NCBI RefSeq assembly: GCF_003427025.1
Contig: NZ_QVAI01000009.1
Span: 62,001 to 126,000 of the forward strand
Source of the DNA: Jiangella endophytica
GTDB taxonomy: Bacteria; Actinomycetota; Actinomycetes; Jiangellales; Jiangellaceae
DNA: 64,000 nt
Direction: 5' to 3'
A program made the position numbers and the translations under genes. This document shows, in pieces, positions 7,589 to 16,451 of this stretch (its first letter is position 1; each line of letters opens with the position of its first letter). The notes beneath the pieces were generated by a model. It did not search any database. It saw nothing but the letters and a program-made list of their open reading frames with translations, and had not been told where the DNA came from.

Positions 7589-8667
7589 CCACGCGAAAGC
7601 TGATCGTCGAGGCCGACGGCGGGTCGCGGGGCAACCCCGGCCCGGCCGCGTTCGGCGCGGTCGTCCGCGACGCCGCCTCCGGCGAGGTGCTGGCCGAGGC
7701 GGCCGAGACCATCGGCGTCACGACGAACAACGTCGCCGAGTACCGCGGCCTGCTGGCCGGCCTGCGCGCCGCCCGCGGCATCGACCCCGACGCCGTCGTC
7801 GAGGCCCGGCTCGACTCCAAGCTCGTCGTCGAGCAGCTGTCGGGCCGCTGGCAGATCAAGAACGCCGAGCTGCGGTCGCTGGCCGGCGAAGCCGGCCAGA
7901 TCTTCCCGCGCGAGCGCGTCAGCTACACCTGGGTGCCGCGGGCGGAGAACGCGTATGCCGACCGCCTGGTCAACCAGGCCCTCGACGGCCGCCCGGTGCC
8001 GGCGCCCGCCGACGCCACCTCACCGGTCACCAAGCTGACCGCGTGGAGTCCGGAGCTCGGCCCGCCCACCACGCTGCAGGTGGTGCGGCACGGCCAGACG
8101 GCCATGACGGCGGCGCGCCGGTTCTCCGGTGGCGGCGTGCCCGGCCCGAGCCTCGACGAACTCGGCCGCGAGCAGGCCGCCCGTGCCGCCGAGCTGCTGA
8201 GCACCAGCGGTGCCGTCGCCGTCGTCTGCTCGCCCATGGTGCGCACCCGTGAGACCGCCGACATCATCGGCCGGCGGCTCGGCCTCACGACCACGGTCGA
8301 CGAGGCGTGGCGCGAGTGCGACTTCGGCGACTGGGACGGCCTGACACTGGCCGAGATCGGCGAGCGCTACCCCGACGCGCTGGCCGGTTGGTTCGGCACC
8401 ACGGCGCTGCGCCCACCCGGCGGCGAGTCGCTCGACGACGTCGTCCCGCGCGTCAGCGCCGCCCGCGACGCCCTGCTGGCCACCTACCCCGGCCAGCCGG
8501 TCGTCGTCGTGACCCACTCCATCCCGATGCGCACGCTGACCCGGCTGGCGCTCGGCGCCCCGGCGGAGTCGCTGTTCCGGCTGCTGCCATCGCCGGGCTC
8601 GGTCACCGAACTGCAGTACTACGCCGACGGCAGCACCGCGCTGCCGTCGTTCGGCCATCGCCCCTAG
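7585..8667 (+). CDS. Bifunctional RNase HI / histidine (acid) phosphatase
   Basis: 360 residues from GTG 7585, overlapping the previous stop as GTGA. The first 135 residues are a type I RNase H: VEADGGSRGNPGP carries the first Asp, NVAEYRGL the Glu, LDSKLVVEQ and YADRLVNQ the other acidic residues. After a Pro/Ala linker comes a histidine-phosphatase domain, VVRHGQT near residue 165, CSPMVRTRETA, WRECDFGDWDGL and the second histidine in VTHSIPMRTL. The fusion corresponds to mycobacterial Rv2228c, which degrades RNA in RNA-DNA hybrids and carries a CobC-like phosphatase domain. The TAG stop lies inside the CTAG that borders a mobile element. Confidence 0.93.
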   Translation: MTTRKLIVEADGGSRGNPGPAAFGAVVRDAASGEVLAEAAETIGVTTNNVAEYRGLLAGLRAARGIDPDAVVEARLDSKLVVEQLSGRWQIKNAELRSLAGEAGQIFPRERVSYTWVPRAENAYADRLVNQALDGRPVPAPADATSPVTKLTAWSPELGPPTTLQVVRHGQTAMTAARRFSGGGVPGPSLDELGREQAARAAELLSTSGAVAVVCSPMVRTRETADIIGRRLGLTTTVDEAWRECDFGDWDGLTLAEIGERYPDALAGWFGTTALRPPGGESLDDVVPRVSAARDALLATYPGQPVVVVTHSIPMRTLTRLALGAPAESLFRLLPSPGSVTELQYYADGSTALPSFGHRP

Positions 8668-8971
8668 GCGAGTGAGTCCGAAGGGGTTCTTCCGTGGTTC
8701 CGCGGTTCTGATCGCGTCGGTGGCGTCGGCCGGTCCGGTGAGCGGTGTGGGACCGCCGCCCCTCAGCCCCCGGCCCACCCGGTTCGAGCATGATCACCTG
8801 CCCCCGGGCACGGCAGTTCATGGCGCTGTCAATCGTCATCAACGACGAAGGGCCGGGTCACATCGTCACGCCGTGGCGCCGACGCGACAGCTACCCGTGC
8901 GGCGGACCCGTCCGTCCCGTCCTCGACTCCCGACCTGCCGTCCCCACCACCATTCGGACTCACTCATCTAG
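8664..8971. mobile_element. 308-bp element with CTAG borders and GAGTGAGTCCG inverted ends (non-coding)
   Basis: The left end is CTAG + GCGAGTGAGTCCG (8664-8680); the right end is CGGACTCACTCAT + CTAG (8955-8971). The ends are inverted repeats over 11 of 13 bases inside flanking CTAG. No convincing reading frame is present inside, so it looks like a MITE-like or deleted derivative. The left CTAG contains the stop codon of the RNase H gene. The right CTAG is directly followed by another end in the opposite orientation, so two elements abut here. Confidence 0.6.
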
Positions 8972-9715
8972 GCGAGTGAGTCCGATTGATCGTCAGTGGT
9001 CGTAGGCGATCAGGGATCGTTTGGCGGAGGCGCCGGTGCGCGCCAGTTGCGCCAGATCGCGGTGGCGAGGGCGAGTACTCGTGCGGCGATGCGGGCGTGG
9101 ACACCGGGCAGGGTGCGGGCGCCGCGGTGTTCGAGGGTGAGCTGGTCTTTCAGCGTGTCGAAGACGGCTTCGACCCACTGGCGGACCCGGGCCAGCCTGC
9201 CCAGTCTGGTCGGCTCATCCTTGCGGTCGGGGCGGATCAGGAGCGCGCCCAGGCCGGTGCTGACGAAGTGTTCGAAGTCGCGCCCGGCTCACCCTTTGTC
9301 GGCGAGGATTCCCCTGCCCGGCCCGCACGAGATGATGGTCGTGGTCGAGCAACGCGGTCACGACCTCGCGTTCACCGATCTTGGGGTTGGCCAGTCCCCA
9401 GATGATGGGCATGCCTCGGCGGTGCAGATCAGATACAAGCGGAATCCCCAGAAGAACCGCGAGTGGCTGGCGCCGTAGCCGCAGAGCCGGGCGTGCCCGG
9501 CCAGGTCCGAGCGGAGTCGTTTGCTGGTAGCCCAGGCGGCCGCCACGGTGCCGCCGGATGATCAGCCACCGGCCATGGAACGTCGCAGGAGCGTGACGGT
9601 GGGACACCGAGCCCTCCCGGGTCGTGCAGGCTTCGACATGCCACACCACCCCGGGGGCTCTCACCCCGTTCCACCCGACACACCCGCCACCCACCTCACG
9701 GCCGGATACGCCTAG
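8968..9715 (-). mobile_element. Decayed insertion sequence with IS982-like transposase, flanked by CTAG
   Basis: The left border is CTAG + GCGAGTGAGTCCGATTGATC (8968-8991). The right border, read on the minus strand from 9715, is CTAGGCGTATCCGG, a weaker match to the left end (about GCG...TCCG). Between them runs a broken transposase on the minus strand. The right CTAG contains the TAG stop of the ImmA/IrrE gene. At about 750 bp it is shorter than a complete IS of this type. Confidence 0.6.
8993..9690 (-). pseudogene. Frameshifted, N-truncated IS982-like transposase
   Basis: Fragments in all three minus frames line up into one transposase: SDLAGHARLCGYGASHSRFF, then LICTAE, GMPIIWGLANPKIGEREVV, LLDHDHHLVRAGQ, an AGREFEHFV-like block, QWVEAVFDTLKDQLTLEHRG, VHARIAARVLALATAIW and the closing RSLIAYDH at the stop (8993-8995). 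These are conserved segments of actinobacterial IS982-family DDE transposases. At least two or three frame changes are needed and the usual N-terminal third is missing, so no active enzyme can be made. Confidence 0.8.
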
Positions 9716-10851
9716 CGCGGGTCGATCGTGAGGGACAGCCGAGGTCGCGTCTCGCTGCCGGCCGCGACGATCTCCTCGATCTGCTGCGCGGGCAGCCGGC
9801 TGGCTGTGGCGAGGTCGCCGATCGTGGTGCCGGCGCCGGCCAGCAGCTCGACCGCCGCTCCGAGCAGGTAGGGCGACTCAGGCGGGCCGAGTGGTCCGGG
9901 CTCCGGGTAGCCCAGCTCGGCGAGGTGCTGGTTCGCCCGCCGGTAGGCGTGCTCGCCCCACAGGCCGAGGTGACGGGCCCGGTAGACCAGCGCCGCCAGG
10001 CTGATGCCCCAGGTCGACTTGGCCCGGGCGAGCGCGTCCCAGTCGACCTTGCGTGGCAGGTCCGGTTCCAGCTCGTCCGTGGGGGCGAGGAACTCGGAGG
10101 CGAAGGTGTCGGCCTGGCGCTCGACGATCTTCGAGCCCGGGTCGACGTCCTGGTGCATGACGAGGTGGGCCAGCTCGTGCGCGGCGTCGAAGCGGCTGCG
10201 GGCGCGGTCGTCCTTGGCCGGCGACAGCAGGACGAGGGGGCGGTGGCCGGCCTCGGTCGAGAACGCGTCGACGCGATGGTCGATCTCGGGGGGCAGGCGC
10301 AGCACCACGACGCCGTGCGCCTCGAGCAGCCGGACCATGTGCGGAACCGGCCCCGCACCGACTCCGAGCCGCGCCCGGGTGGCGGCGGCGAGCCGGGCGA
10401 TCGAGCCGGGCTCGGGCTCGGTCTCGACCGGCTCGGCCAGGACGGGCACGTCCGGCAGGTCGACGTACTGCTCGACCAGGTCGACCACGGCCAGCGAGAT
10501 CTCGGCGAACGCGAGGGCCTGCTCGCGGGCGATGGCCGGGGTGGCGCGCAGCGAGCGGAAGTGTGCGGCGCTGGCCGGGACCGGCTCGATGGGGCGGCCC
10601 TGCCGGAAGAAGTCCAGCGGCATCCCCAACGCCAGCGCGAGCTCGGCCACGACGGCGTTGGTGGGACGTGCCGTGCCGCGCTCGAACTGGGTGATGGCGG
10701 CGGCGCTCACGCTGGTCAGGTCCGCCAGCGCGGTGCGCTGGAGTCGATGCCGCCGCCGGGCGAGCGCGAGCCGGCGGCCGTCGAAGTCGACGACGGTGCC
10801 GCTGGCCCGGCGCCGGCGGGCCCGCCGGGTCGGGTCCGACTCCGGCGTCAC
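9712..10851 (-). CDS. XRE-type HTH plus ImmA/IrrE metallopeptidase
   Basis: 379 residues from GTG 10851, overlapping the upstream gene by 4 bases (GTGA). Residues 26-85 are an XRE helix-turn-helix (RLALARRRHRLQRTALADLT, VSAAAITQFERGTARP). Residues 165-265 are the ImmA/IrrE peptidase: FDAAHELAHLVMH (HELAH at 225-229) and ERQADTFASEFLAP supply the zinc site. A helical tail of about 110 residues follows. Such XRE-ImmA proteins regulate mobile elements and stress responses and serve as antitoxin partners in several two-gene systems. Its TAG stop is within the CTAG bordering the IS remnant. The target is not evident. Confidence 0.88.
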   Translation of the reverse strand: MTPESDPTRRARRRRASGTVVDFDGRRLALARRRHRLQRTALADLTSVSAAAITQFERGTARPTNAVVAELALALGMPLDFFRQGRPIEPVPASAAHFRSLRATPAIAREQALAFAEISLAVVDLVEQYVDLPDVPVLAEPVETEPEPGSIARLAAATRARLGVGAGPVPHMVRLLEAHGVVVLRLPPEIDHRVDAFSTEAGHRPLVLLSPAKDDRARSRFDAAHELAHLVMHQDVDPGSKIVERQADTFASEFLAPTDELEPDLPRKVDWDALARAKSTWGISLAALVYRARHLGLWGEHAYRRANQHLAELGYPEPGPLGPPESPYLLGAAVELLAGAGTTIGDLATASRLPAQQIEEIVAAGSETRPRLSLTIDPR

Positions 10852-11594
10852 GGCGCGCCGGCCTCCTGTCGCCGTGGCTTGAGCGTGATGGTGGGAACCG
10901 GGGCGGGCTGGTCCTCGAAGCCGGGGGTGTCGCCGGCCGGCGTCTGGCTGGCGCCGTCGGTGCGCTGCGACGTCGCCGCCTCGTCCCACCACAACCTGGC
11001 CAGCGCGATCCAGCGGTCCGCCGTCGTCGTCGGCAGGCCCAGCCAGCCCGCCGTCAGCCCGGTCGTGAGGTCGGCACCCCAGACGAGGAACAGGTCGCGG
11101 CACGCCCGTACCGCGGTGGCCGCGTCCGGCAGTTCCACCTCGAAGAGGGCCGGCTCGGACGGGCGTCGCGCCGGCAGCCCGTACGCCGCGCGGTTGCGGG
11201 CCGCGGCCGCGTGCCTCATCTCGCCGGACTGCCAGTCGAAGTCGGCGACGAAGTCAGGCTTGCGGCCCGCGGTCGACGGAGCCTTGACCAGTCGCAGGTC
11301 CAGGCCGCCGGTGTGCAGGACGGTCGCGCCGAACTCCTGGCTGGCCTGCACGCCCGTCGCCCGCCAGCGCTCGTCACCGCGTGCGTACGCGTACAGCCGG
11401 TTCGCCAGGTTCCTGGTCGAGTTCACGCCCAGCGTGAAGGCGTCGTCGAAGAGCTCCTCCGGCTCGTACCGCGCACTGTTGGACCGCCAGACCTCGACGA
11501 TCGCCTCGTGGGCCAGGCCGACCAGGCCGATGCGGTCCAGCTCGCGGCGGATCGACCGGAGATGCTGCAGCCCATGCGGGTCCCAGGTACGCAT
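10848..11594 (-). CDS. Unknown protein, first gene of the XRE-ImmA pair
   Basis: 248 residues from ATG 11594; an upstream GTG at 11678 would add a basic lead of no family character. The sequence has a helical N half (HLRSIRRELDRIGLVGLAHE, DDAFTLGVNSTRNLANRLY), a DFVADFDW motif near the middle and a C-terminal WIALARLWWDEA helix, ending in a Pro/Thr-rich tail. I do not recognise the family. Tight coupling to an XRE-ImmA protein suggests the two work together, possibly as toxin and antitoxin or as a defence or stress module; that is inference from arrangement only. Confidence 0.75.
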   Translation of the reverse strand: MRTWDPHGLQHLRSIRRELDRIGLVGLAHEAIVEVWRSNSARYEPEELFDDAFTLGVNSTRNLANRLYAYARGDERWRATGVQASQEFGATVLHTGGLDLRLVKAPSTAGRKPDFVADFDWQSGEMRHAAAARNRAAYGLPARRPSEPALFEVELPDAATAVRACRDLFLVWGADLTTGLTAGWLGLPTTTADRWIALARLWWDEAATSQRTDGASQTPAGDTPGFEDQPAPVPTITLKPRRQEAGAP

Positions 11595-11685
11595 GCGGGC
11601 AGTGAAACAGGCGCGGCCGGAGTGCAGCCGCCGACACGCCGATGCAGTGGGATCGCGCCTCGGCTGCGCGGAAATCAAGTGGGAG

Positions 11686-12930
11686 CTACGGCCGCCAGGT
11701 TCCCTGCGCCACTTGCGGGACGAACGCGTCGAGGTCGGCGGGGAGACGCACCGTCTGGCCGGTCTCGGCGGACAGGTAGGCGGCCATCATCAGCTCGCTG
11801 ACCTCGACGCCGCGGGCGAGGCTCTCCCGCGGCTGCCGCCCGGCGAGGAAGTCCGCGGCCACGGCCCGGTTCTCCGTCGTGTAGCCGTAGGTCAGCGACT
11901 CGTCGGAGACGATCGGCAGCAGGCCCTGCTCGGCGCCCTGCTTCTCGACGAGGTCCTCGCCCTCGGGTGAGCTCAGCTCGCGGCTGAGGAACAGCTGCGC
12001 CTCGGTGCTCAGCGTGCTGGCGGTCATCGAGTACTCCGGCCCGAGCAGCTCGAACGTCAGCCGCAGGCCGGGGCCGACGTAGCTCCATGAGGTGGTCGCC
12101 TCGACGACGACGTCGTCGCCGTCACCGTTGCGGAAGACGATGGTGGCGTGCGCGTAGTCCTCGGCCGGCCGCCGGGTGTAGTCGACGGCGCCGCCGAACC
12201 GCTCGGCGAGCTGGGCGGCGTGCTTCTTGCGTGACCACTTGAGCGAGGCGATCTGCGCGCTGACCGACACCGGCGTCAGCCAGTCCGAGACGTCGGCGCC
12301 GGGCGGCGTGAGCAGGTACCGGCCGGCCTCGATGGAGTGGCACATCATGTCGCTGAGCACGCCGCCGCCCTGCCTTGTGCCGTCCCAGAACCAGGCGGAG
12401 TGCGGGCCGCTGTGCTCCTCGGCGCAGCGGGCGAGGTACGGCGTCCCGGCGATTGCGGCGCCGCGGGCCCACAGCAGCTCGTGGCCGCGGGTGACGGCGG
12501 GCGCGTACACCTGGTTCTCCAGGTAGGCGTGCAACAGCCCGGCGCCCTCGACCAGGTCGTGGACGCGGCGCGCCTCGGCGAGGGTGCGGCCCAGCGGCTT
12601 CTCGACGGCGACGCCGACGAGCGACGCGCGGCCGGAGCGGACCTCGTCGGCGATCGTCTCGATGACCTCCAGCCTGGTGTGGTTCGGCGCCGTCACCCAG
12701 ACGGCGTCGACGCGCGGGTCGCGGACCAGGTCGCGCACGTCGGTGTACGCGGTCGCGTCGCCGACGCCCAGCTCGCGGCAGCGTCCGGCCAGCTCGCGGG
12801 CGCTCTCACCACCGGGGCTCTGGACGGCGACGACGTCGGCGTCGCGGACGCCGGTCCACGAGGTGACGTGGAAGTTCGCCATGAAGCCGGCGCCGACGAT
12901 GCCGACCCCCAGCCGTTGCCTGTTCTCCAT
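11686..12930 (-). CDS. Gfo/Idh/MocA-family oxidoreductase
   Basis: 414 residues from ATG 12930. The N-terminal Rossmann domain has GVGIVGAGFMANFHV (residues 8-22) and the family motif EKPLGRTLAEARRV near 117, with the catalytic Lys. The C-terminal domain includes GGGVLSDMMCHSIEAGRYLL, the GG..D.G.H-like region (here with Cys-His). It is the last gene of a five-gene sugar-transport operon, 14 bases after a permease gene, so it probably oxidises the imported sugar, sugar acid or cyclitol with NAD(P). The substrate cannot be deduced. Confidence 0.88.
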   Translation of the reverse strand: MENRQRLGVGIVGAGFMANFHVTSWTGVRDADVVAVQSPGGESARELAGRCRELGVGDATAYTDVRDLVRDPRVDAVWVTAPNHTRLEVIETIADEVRSGRASLVGVAVEKPLGRTLAEARRVHDLVEGAGLLHAYLENQVYAPAVTRGHELLWARGAAIAGTPYLARCAEEHSGPHSAWFWDGTRQGGGVLSDMMCHSIEAGRYLLTPPGADVSDWLTPVSVSAQIASLKWSRKKHAAQLAERFGGAVDYTRRPAEDYAHATIVFRNGDGDDVVVEATTSWSYVGPGLRLTFELLGPEYSMTASTLSTEAQLFLSRELSSPEGEDLVEKQGAEQGLLPIVSDESLTYGYTTENRAVAADFLAGRQPRESLARGVEVSELMMAAYLSAETGQTVRLPADLDAFVPQVAQGTWRP

Positions 12931-12943
12931 CGTGGAAGGACCC

Positions 12944-13927
12944 CTAACTCCGAAGGCGTCGCTGCCGCCCGTAGAGCGACAGCAGGACGAGCAGGACGAC
13001 ACCGTTGACGACGGTGCGCCAGGCGCCGCCGATGTCCAGCGTGGTGAGCAGACCCTGCAGGACGGTGAGCACGATCGCGCCGACCGCGGTGCCCGCGTAC
13101 CCGCCGATGCCGCCGGCCAGCAGCGTCCCGCCGATGACGACGGCCGCGACCGAGGGCAGCATGTACTGGTCGGCGAGGTCGAGGAAGACCGACTCGGTGT
13201 ACCCGAGCAGCAGGATGCCGGCCAGCCCGGCGAACGTCGCCGACAGCACGTAGGCCAGGATCAGCGTCCGGTTCACCCGCACGCCGGTCAGCTCCGCGGC
13301 CGTGCGGTTGGCGCCGACGGCGAACAGGCTCCAGCCGAACGTGGTGCGGCGCAGCAGCCAGACGGCGAGCAGGCCGAGCAGCAGCCACAGGAACAGCAGA
13401 CCGGGCAGGTCGAGGATCACCCGCCCGTTGACCAGCGACGTCAGCGCCGGCGCCGCGCGGCCCTCGGCCTGGCCGCCGGTGTAGGCGAGGATGAGCCCCT
13501 GCACGACGCCGATCATGCCCAGCGTCATGACGAACGGCGGGATCCGCAGCAGCGTGACGCCCAGCCCGTTGACCAGTCCGATCGCGGCCGCGACCAGCAG
13601 CGCCAGCGCCACGGCCGGGACGATGTTGGCGTCGTCGCCGGCCATGACCCGCGACCCGATGATCGCCGAGAACGTCGCCACCTTGCCGACGGACAGGTCG
13701 ACGCCCCCGCCACCGGCGATGATGACGATGGTCTGGCCGATCGCGATGACGCCGAGGAACGCCGCCACCCGCATGAGGTTGACCAGCTGGCCGTACCCGG
13801 CGAAGCCGGGGGAGACGATCTCGCCGGCGATCACCAAAGCGACGGCGACGGTCCCGGCCAGTGCGACCGGTCCCGGCCGCCAGGCCGTGAGCCCGCGACG
13901 TGGCGTGTCCACCACCGGTGTGCTCAT
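12944..13927 (-). CDS. Sugar ABC transporter permease (RbsC-like), second subunit
   Basis: 327 residues from ATG 13927, overlapping the preceding permease stop by 4 bases. About nine hydrophobic segments are visible, with the RbsC/BPD_transp_2 signature GQTIVIIAGGGGVDLSVGKV near residue 65 and the cytoplasmic NRTAAELTGVRVNRT loop near 208 that contacts the ATPase. It would form the membrane channel as a heterodimer with the permease at 13924-14898. Confidence 0.92.
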   Translation of the reverse strand: MSTPVVDTPRRGLTAWRPGPVALAGTVAVALVIAGEIVSPGFAGYGQLVNLMRVAAFLGVIAIGQTIVIIAGGGGVDLSVGKVATFSAIIGSRVMAGDDANIVPAVALALLVAAAIGLVNGLGVTLLRIPPFVMTLGMIGVVQGLILAYTGGQAEGRAAPALTSLVNGRVILDLPGLLFLWLLLGLLAVWLLRRTTFGWSLFAVGANRTAAELTGVRVNRTLILAYVLSATFAGLAGILLLGYTESVFLDLADQYMLPSVAAVVIGGTLLAGGIGGYAGTAVGAIVLTVLQGLLTTLDIGGAWRTVVNGVVLLVLLSLYGRQRRLRS

Positions 13928-14898
13928 GCCGACGGCCTCCTCTTCTGCAGCGCGGGGATGCCGGCCAGGGCCAGCGCCAGGATGATCACGGCGCCGTTGA
14001 CCAGCTGCCGGTAGTCGGTGGGCACGTCGGCGAAGAAGATGATGTTCGTCACGAGCGCCAGGACGATCGCGCCGAGCACCGACCCGCCCGCCCCACCGCG
14101 GCCGCCTGCCAGCGCCGTGCCGCCGATCACCACGGCGGCCACCGACGCCAGCGTCAGCTCGTTGCCGACGAACGGGTCTCCGGACCCGGTGTTGGCCAGG
14201 ATCGCCAGTGCCGACAGAGCGGCGAACAGCCCGCCGAGCACATACGCCCAGACCCGGGTCCGCGCGACCGGCACCAGCGACGCGTACGCCGCGTCCGCGT
14301 CGCCGCCGACGGCGTAGACGTGCCGCAGCACGCGGTGCCGGCGCAGCACCAGCCAGACCAGCGCGAGCGCGACGATCAGCAGCAGCGCGACCGGCACACC
14401 GAGCACGGAGTCGCGGTACGCCGTCGTGATCTCGAACGGCACCGACCCGCCCGGAGTCGGCAGCACGACCAACGCCAGCCCGCTGAACACGAAGCTGGTC
14501 GCGAACGTCGCGACGATCGGCTGCAGTCGCAGCAGCGCCACGACCAGCCCGTTGAGCGCGCCACAGGCCAGCCCGACGCCGAGCGCGGCCGCGACGGCCA
14601 GCGGGAACCGGTCCAGCGACCCGTCGACGACCTGGACGGCGACGACGCTGGCCAGCGTGACCTGGGCCCCCAGCGAGAGATCCAGCCCGCCGCTCAGCAC
14701 GACGATCGTCTGCCCGACGGCGATCGCCACCAACGGCACGAACGTCGCGAAGTTCGAGGTCAGCGCGTAGGAGTCCCAGAAGTTCGGCTGCAGCGCGGAG
14801 TTGACGGCGACCGCGACGACCAGCATCGCGACCGTCGCCAGGCCGGACAGCTGGACGCCGCGCACCCGGTCCACGAGCCCGGCGGCCGCGCCGGTCAC
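13924..14898 (-). CDS. Sugar ABC transporter permease (RbsC-like), first subunit
   Basis: 324 residues from GTG 14898, which overlaps the ATPase stop as GTGA. The signature GQTIVVLSGGLDLSLGAQVT is near residue 64 and the conserved GGDADAAYASLVPVARTRV loop is near 198. Hydrophobic segments cover most of the protein. Two different RbsC-type permeases in one operon are common for branched sugar or cyclitol importers. Confidence 0.92.
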   Translation of the reverse strand: MTGAAAGLVDRVRGVQLSGLATVAMLVVAVAVNSALQPNFWDSYALTSNFATFVPLVAIAVGQTIVVLSGGLDLSLGAQVTLASVVAVQVVDGSLDRFPLAVAAALGVGLACGALNGLVVALLRLQPIVATFATSFVFSGLALVVLPTPGGSVPFEITTAYRDSVLGVPVALLLIVALALVWLVLRRHRVLRHVYAVGGDADAAYASLVPVARTRVWAYVLGGLFAALSALAILANTGSGDPFVGNELTLASVAAVVIGGTALAGGRGGAGGSVLGAIVLALVTNIIFFADVPTDYRQLVNGAVIILALALAGIPALQKRRPSA

Positions 14899-16451
14899 AG
14901 TGTCTCTCCGGGCCCCAGCCGCAGTGCGCTGGAGATCAGCCGGCGCTCCGAGATCGCCTCGGCGTCCAGTTCCTCCACGACGGTGCCCTCGAACACCACG
15001 AGAACGCGGTCGCTGAGCTCGGTGAGCTCGCGGTTGTCGCTGGAGTTGAGGATGACGACGGCGCCGTCGTCGGCGAGGCCGCGCACGATCGCGTAGATCT
15101 CCTCCTTCGCGGCGACGTCGACGCCCTTGGTCGGGTCGTCGAGCAGGACGACGCGGGGCCGGTCGAGCAGCCACTTGCCGATGACGACCTTCTGCTGGTT
15201 GCCGCCGGACAGCGTCGACACCGGGTCGGCCAGCGAGCCGATCTTGATCCGCAGCCGCTCCACCATGGCCGTCGCGGCGCCGCGTTCGGCCGCGCCGCGC
15301 AGCGCGAGCCGTGCCGTCGCGCGGCGGTGCATGCTGGCCAGCGAGAGGTTCTCCTGGATCGGCCGCACGGCGAACATGCCCTGCCGGCCGCGGTCGCCGG
15401 GCACCAGCGCGACACCGGCCCGCGCCGCCTTCACCGGTGACGACAGCGGCAGCGGGCGGCCGTCCAGCACCGCCTCGCCGGCGCCGACGTGCGCGCCGCC
15501 GAACAGCGCGAGCAGCAGCTCGGACTGGCCCTGTCCCTGCAGCCCGCCCAGACCCAGCACCTCGCCGGAGCGGACGGTGAAGCTGACGTCGCGCAGCCGG
15601 TCGGTGGTGAGGCCGCGCACCTCCAGCGTGGCCGCTGGGCTGCTGACCGGGCCCTCCGCCGCCGATCCCGCGCCAGCGGCACCGGCCCGTGCCGCACGCG
15701 GTGCCTGGTGCGGCGCGTCGCCGACCATCAGCCGGACGAGCTCGTCCTCGTCGGTGGCGGCCAGTTCGACGGTGCCGGCGGTGCGGCCGTTGCGCAGGAC
15801 GGTGGCGCGGTCGCAGAGCGCGAAGACCTCGTCCAGCCGGTGCGACGTGAACAGGACGAGGACGCCGTCGGCGCGCAGCTCGCGGACCACGTCGAACAGC
15901 ACGTCGACCTGCTCCTTGTGCAGCGACGCGGTGGCCTCGTCGAGCACCAGGATCCGCGGCCGCCGGGCCAGCGCCTTGGCGACCTCGACGATCTGCCGCT
16001 CGCCGGGGCCGAGCGCGCTGGCCGGCCGGTCCAGCGGCAGTCGTCCCGCGAACGCGGCGGTGAACCGCTCCAGAGCGGCGCCGGCGCGGTCGCGGGCGGC
16101 CCGCTGGTCGAGGAACCCGAACCGGCGGGCCGGCTCCAGCCCGAGCACGACATTCTGTGTCACGGTGAGGTCGCCGACAATGCTGAGCTGCTGGTACACG
16201 GCGGCGACGCCGAGCGCGTGCGCGTCGCGCGGGCCGCCGATGCGCGCCTCGGCTCCGTCGATGCGGATCGTCCCGGCGTCCGGGACGACGGTGCCGGCCA
16301 GGGTCTTGTCCAGCGTGCTCTTGCCGGAGCCGTTCGGCCCGAGCAGGGCGTGCACCTCGCCGCGCACCGCGGTGAGCTCGGCCCCGTCGAGCGCCTGGAC
16401 GCCGCCGTAGCGCTTGCGGACGCCGCTCATCTCCAGCAGCGGCGTGCTCAC
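14895..16451 (-). CDS. Sugar ABC transporter ATP-binding protein (RbsA-like, two ATPase domains)
   Basis: 518 residues from GTG 16451, overlapping the binding-protein stop by 4 bases. Domain 1 has Walker A GPNGSGKST near residue 37 and an atypical signature LGPGERQ with Walker B ILVLDEATASLH. Domain 2 starts after an Ala/Pro linker near 265, lacks a canonical Walker A (GLGGLQGQGQSELL instead), and has signature LSGGNQQK and Walker B VVLLDDPTKGVD. This asymmetry is normal for RbsA/MglA proteins. It powers import by the two permeases. Confidence 0.93.
   Translation of the reverse strand: MSTPLLEMSGVRKRYGGVQALDGAELTAVRGEVHALLGPNGSGKSTLDKTLAGTVVPDAGTIRIDGAEARIGGPRDAHALGVAAVYQQLSIVGDLTVTQNVVLGLEPARRFGFLDQRAARDRAGAALERFTAAFAGRLPLDRPASALGPGERQIVEVAKALARRPRILVLDEATASLHKEQVDVLFDVVRELRADGVLVLFTSHRLDEVFALCDRATVLRNGRTAGTVELAATDEDELVRLMVGDAPHQAPRAARAGAAGAGSAAEGPVSSPAATLEVRGLTTDRLRDVSFTVRSGEVLGLGGLQGQGQSELLLALFGGAHVGAGEAVLDGRPLPLSSPVKAARAGVALVPGDRGRQGMFAVRPIQENLSLASMHRRATARLALRGAAERGAATAMVERLRIKIGSLADPVSTLSGGNQQKVVIGKWLLDRPRVVLLDDPTKGVDVAAKEEIYAIVRGLADDGAVVILNSSDNRELTELSDRVLVVFEGTVVEELDAEAISERRLISSALRLGPGETL

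Noticed and set aside
8603-9005. Small frames inside the 308-bp element as genes
   Set aside because: They lack ribosome sites and coding bias and cross the inverted-repeat ends.
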